NCBI GenBank assembly: GCA_025463965.1
Contig: JAODBN010000212.1
Coordinates: 1-5,819, forward strand
DNA from: Acidimicrobiaceae bacterium
GTDB lineage: Bacteria > Actinomycetota > Acidimicrobiia > Acidimicrobiales > Bog-793
Reading direction: 5' to 3'
DNA: 5,819 nucleotides
A program made the position numbers and the translations under genes. The notes below the pieces were generated by a model. That model was not told the DNA's origin. It saw only the letters and a program-made list of their open reading frames with translations, and ran no database searches. Below are positions 4,971 to 5,819 of the stretch, piece by piece (within the stretch, counting starts at the first letter, position 1; each line of letters begins with the position of its first letter).

Positions 4971-5819
4971 GCCCCGGACGCTGCACCGTGGCGATCCTCG
5001 ACCCGGAGGGCAACGCCCACGGAGAGCCGGTGATGGAACTCCTGGAGCGGGCCGGGTGCCGGGTGGTGGTGAGCGGTGCCGGCGACGATGACGAGGTCAT
5101 CGACGCCGTGCGCGACGCCGACGGGATCCTCGTCACCCACGGCATCTCGCTCCGGGTCATGCAGTCGCTCACTCGCTGCAAGGTGATCGCCCGCAACGGC
5201 ATCGGCATGGACTCCATCGAAGGGATGGAGCTGGCCACCGAGAAGGGGATCGTGCTGTGCAACATGCCGGGGATCATCGAGGAGGAGGTTGCCGACCAGA
5301 CGATGGCCATGCTGCTCGCCGCTGCCCGATGCGTGATCCCGCTCGACCGCTACGTGCGCGACGGCTCCTGGGCATCCGGGGCGCCGCTGCCGGTGTCCTA
5401 TATTCCCCGCCTGTCCGGCGCGTCGCTCGGCCTGATCGGTCTGGGACGCATCGGCCAGGCGGTGGCGCGCCGTGCCGCCGGGTTCGGTATGCGGCTTTCG
5501 GCGCACGACCCAATGGCGTCGCGCGAGGCCTTCTTCGCCCACGGAGTGGCCCCGGTCACCCTCGGGGCGATCTTCCAGGACTGTGACTTTGTCTCGCTGC
5601 ACGTCCCCCTCACACGCGAGACCCGTCACCTGGTCGGCGCCGCACAGCTGCGGCTGATGCGTCCGCACGCCATCTTGATCAATACCTCGCGCGGCCCGGT
5701 CGTCGACCAGGAGGCACTCGTGGCGAGTCTGGCCGCCAACGAGATCGGGGGCGCCGCGCTGGACGTGGCCGAGCTGGAGCCGCTCCCGGCCGGCCACCGC
5801 CTGGTTGGGCTCGACAACG
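4967..5819 (+). CDS. D-2-hydroxyacid dehydrogenase (NAD-dependent), 3' truncated
   Basis: The frame runs from a GTG at 4967 to the window edge (284 residues seen; full-length members have about 310-340). An in-frame TGA at 4940 leaves GTG 4967 or GTG 4988 as starts; 4967 is preferred for the GTGA overlap with the leader ORF. The N-terminal substrate domain reads VAILDPEGNAHGEPV (8-22) and IARNGIGMDSIE (74-85). EEEVADQTMAMLL (105-117) leads into the NAD-binding domain with the GLGRIG loop (158-163) and AHDP (179-182), whose Asp181 sits where NAD preference is usually set. INTSRGPVVD (238-247) holds the catalytic Arg242, and ALDVAELEPLP (264-274) the catalytic Glu269. The catalytic His would lie beyond the window. 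The family includes phosphoglycerate dehydrogenase, glyoxylate/hydroxypyruvate reductases and CtBP-like enzymes; I think it nearest to CtBP-like or SerA-like members, but the substrate cannot be assigned. Confidence 0.92.
   Translation, partial: MSPGRCTVAILDPEGNAHGEPVMELLERAGCRVVVSGAGDDDEVIDAVRDADGILVTHGISLRVMQSLTRCKVIARNGIGMDSIEGMELATEKGIVLCNMPGIIEEEVADQTMAMLLAAARCVIPLDRYVRDGSWASGAPLPVSYIPRLSGASLGLIGLGRIGQAVARRAAGFGMRLSAHDPMASREAFFAHGVAPVTLGAIFQDCDFVSLHVPLTRETRHLVGAAQLRLMRPHAILINTSRGPVVDQEALVASLAANEIGGAALDVAELEPLPAGHRLVGLDN

Noticed and set aside
4727..5797. Minus-strand ORF of 356 codons
   Set aside because: It lies opposite the end of pncC and the dehydrogenase gene, whose catalytic motifs are clear on the + strand; it is a shadow.

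Overview
The window is very GC-rich. All recognisable genes lie on the + strand and are tightly packed, with GTG starts and strong G/C preference at third codon positions. This fits a high-GC actinobacterium. The lipoyl synthase domain has an actinobacterial look, and I lean towards Acidimicrobiia or a relative, but that is inference from remembered sequence character and not a search result.

Layout: (1) 2-1135 is the 3' part of a 2-oxo acid dehydrogenase E2 (dihydrolipoyl acyltransferase) gene; the lipoyl domain lies upstream of the window. (2) 1140-3014 is one uninterrupted ORF encoding an octanoyltransferase (LipB) fused through a Pro/Ala/Ser-rich linker to a lipoyl synthase (LipA), with all key residues of both enzymes present. 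(3) 3011-4261 is an M24 (Xaa-Pro aminopeptidase-like) metallopeptidase that overlaps the fusion gene by 4 nt (ATGA). (4) 4381-4836 is a stand-alone CinA C-terminal domain protein (nicotinamide-nucleotide amidase family). (5) 4967-5819 is the 5' part of an NAD-dependent D-2-hydroxyacid dehydrogenase that runs off the window. It is preceded by a 16-codon leader ORF (4920-4970) with a strong Shine-Dalgarno sequence, whose stop codon overlaps the dehydrogenase GTG start.

The first three genes look like one transcription unit (4-nt gap, then 4-nt overlap). The logic of the first two is clear: E2 carries the lipoyl domain, LipB attaches octanoate to it from octanoyl-ACP, and LipA inserts two sulfurs to make lipoate. 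The peptidase has no obvious link to this. A GC-rich hairpin follows the peptidase gene and another follows cinA/pncC, suggesting unit boundaries, although neither has a U tract.

The most notable points are the LipB-LipA fusion and the translationally coupled leader ORF ahead of the dehydrogenase. I see no mobile elements, CRISPR arrays, tRNA or rRNA genes. The large minus-strand ORFs look like coding-strand shadows.
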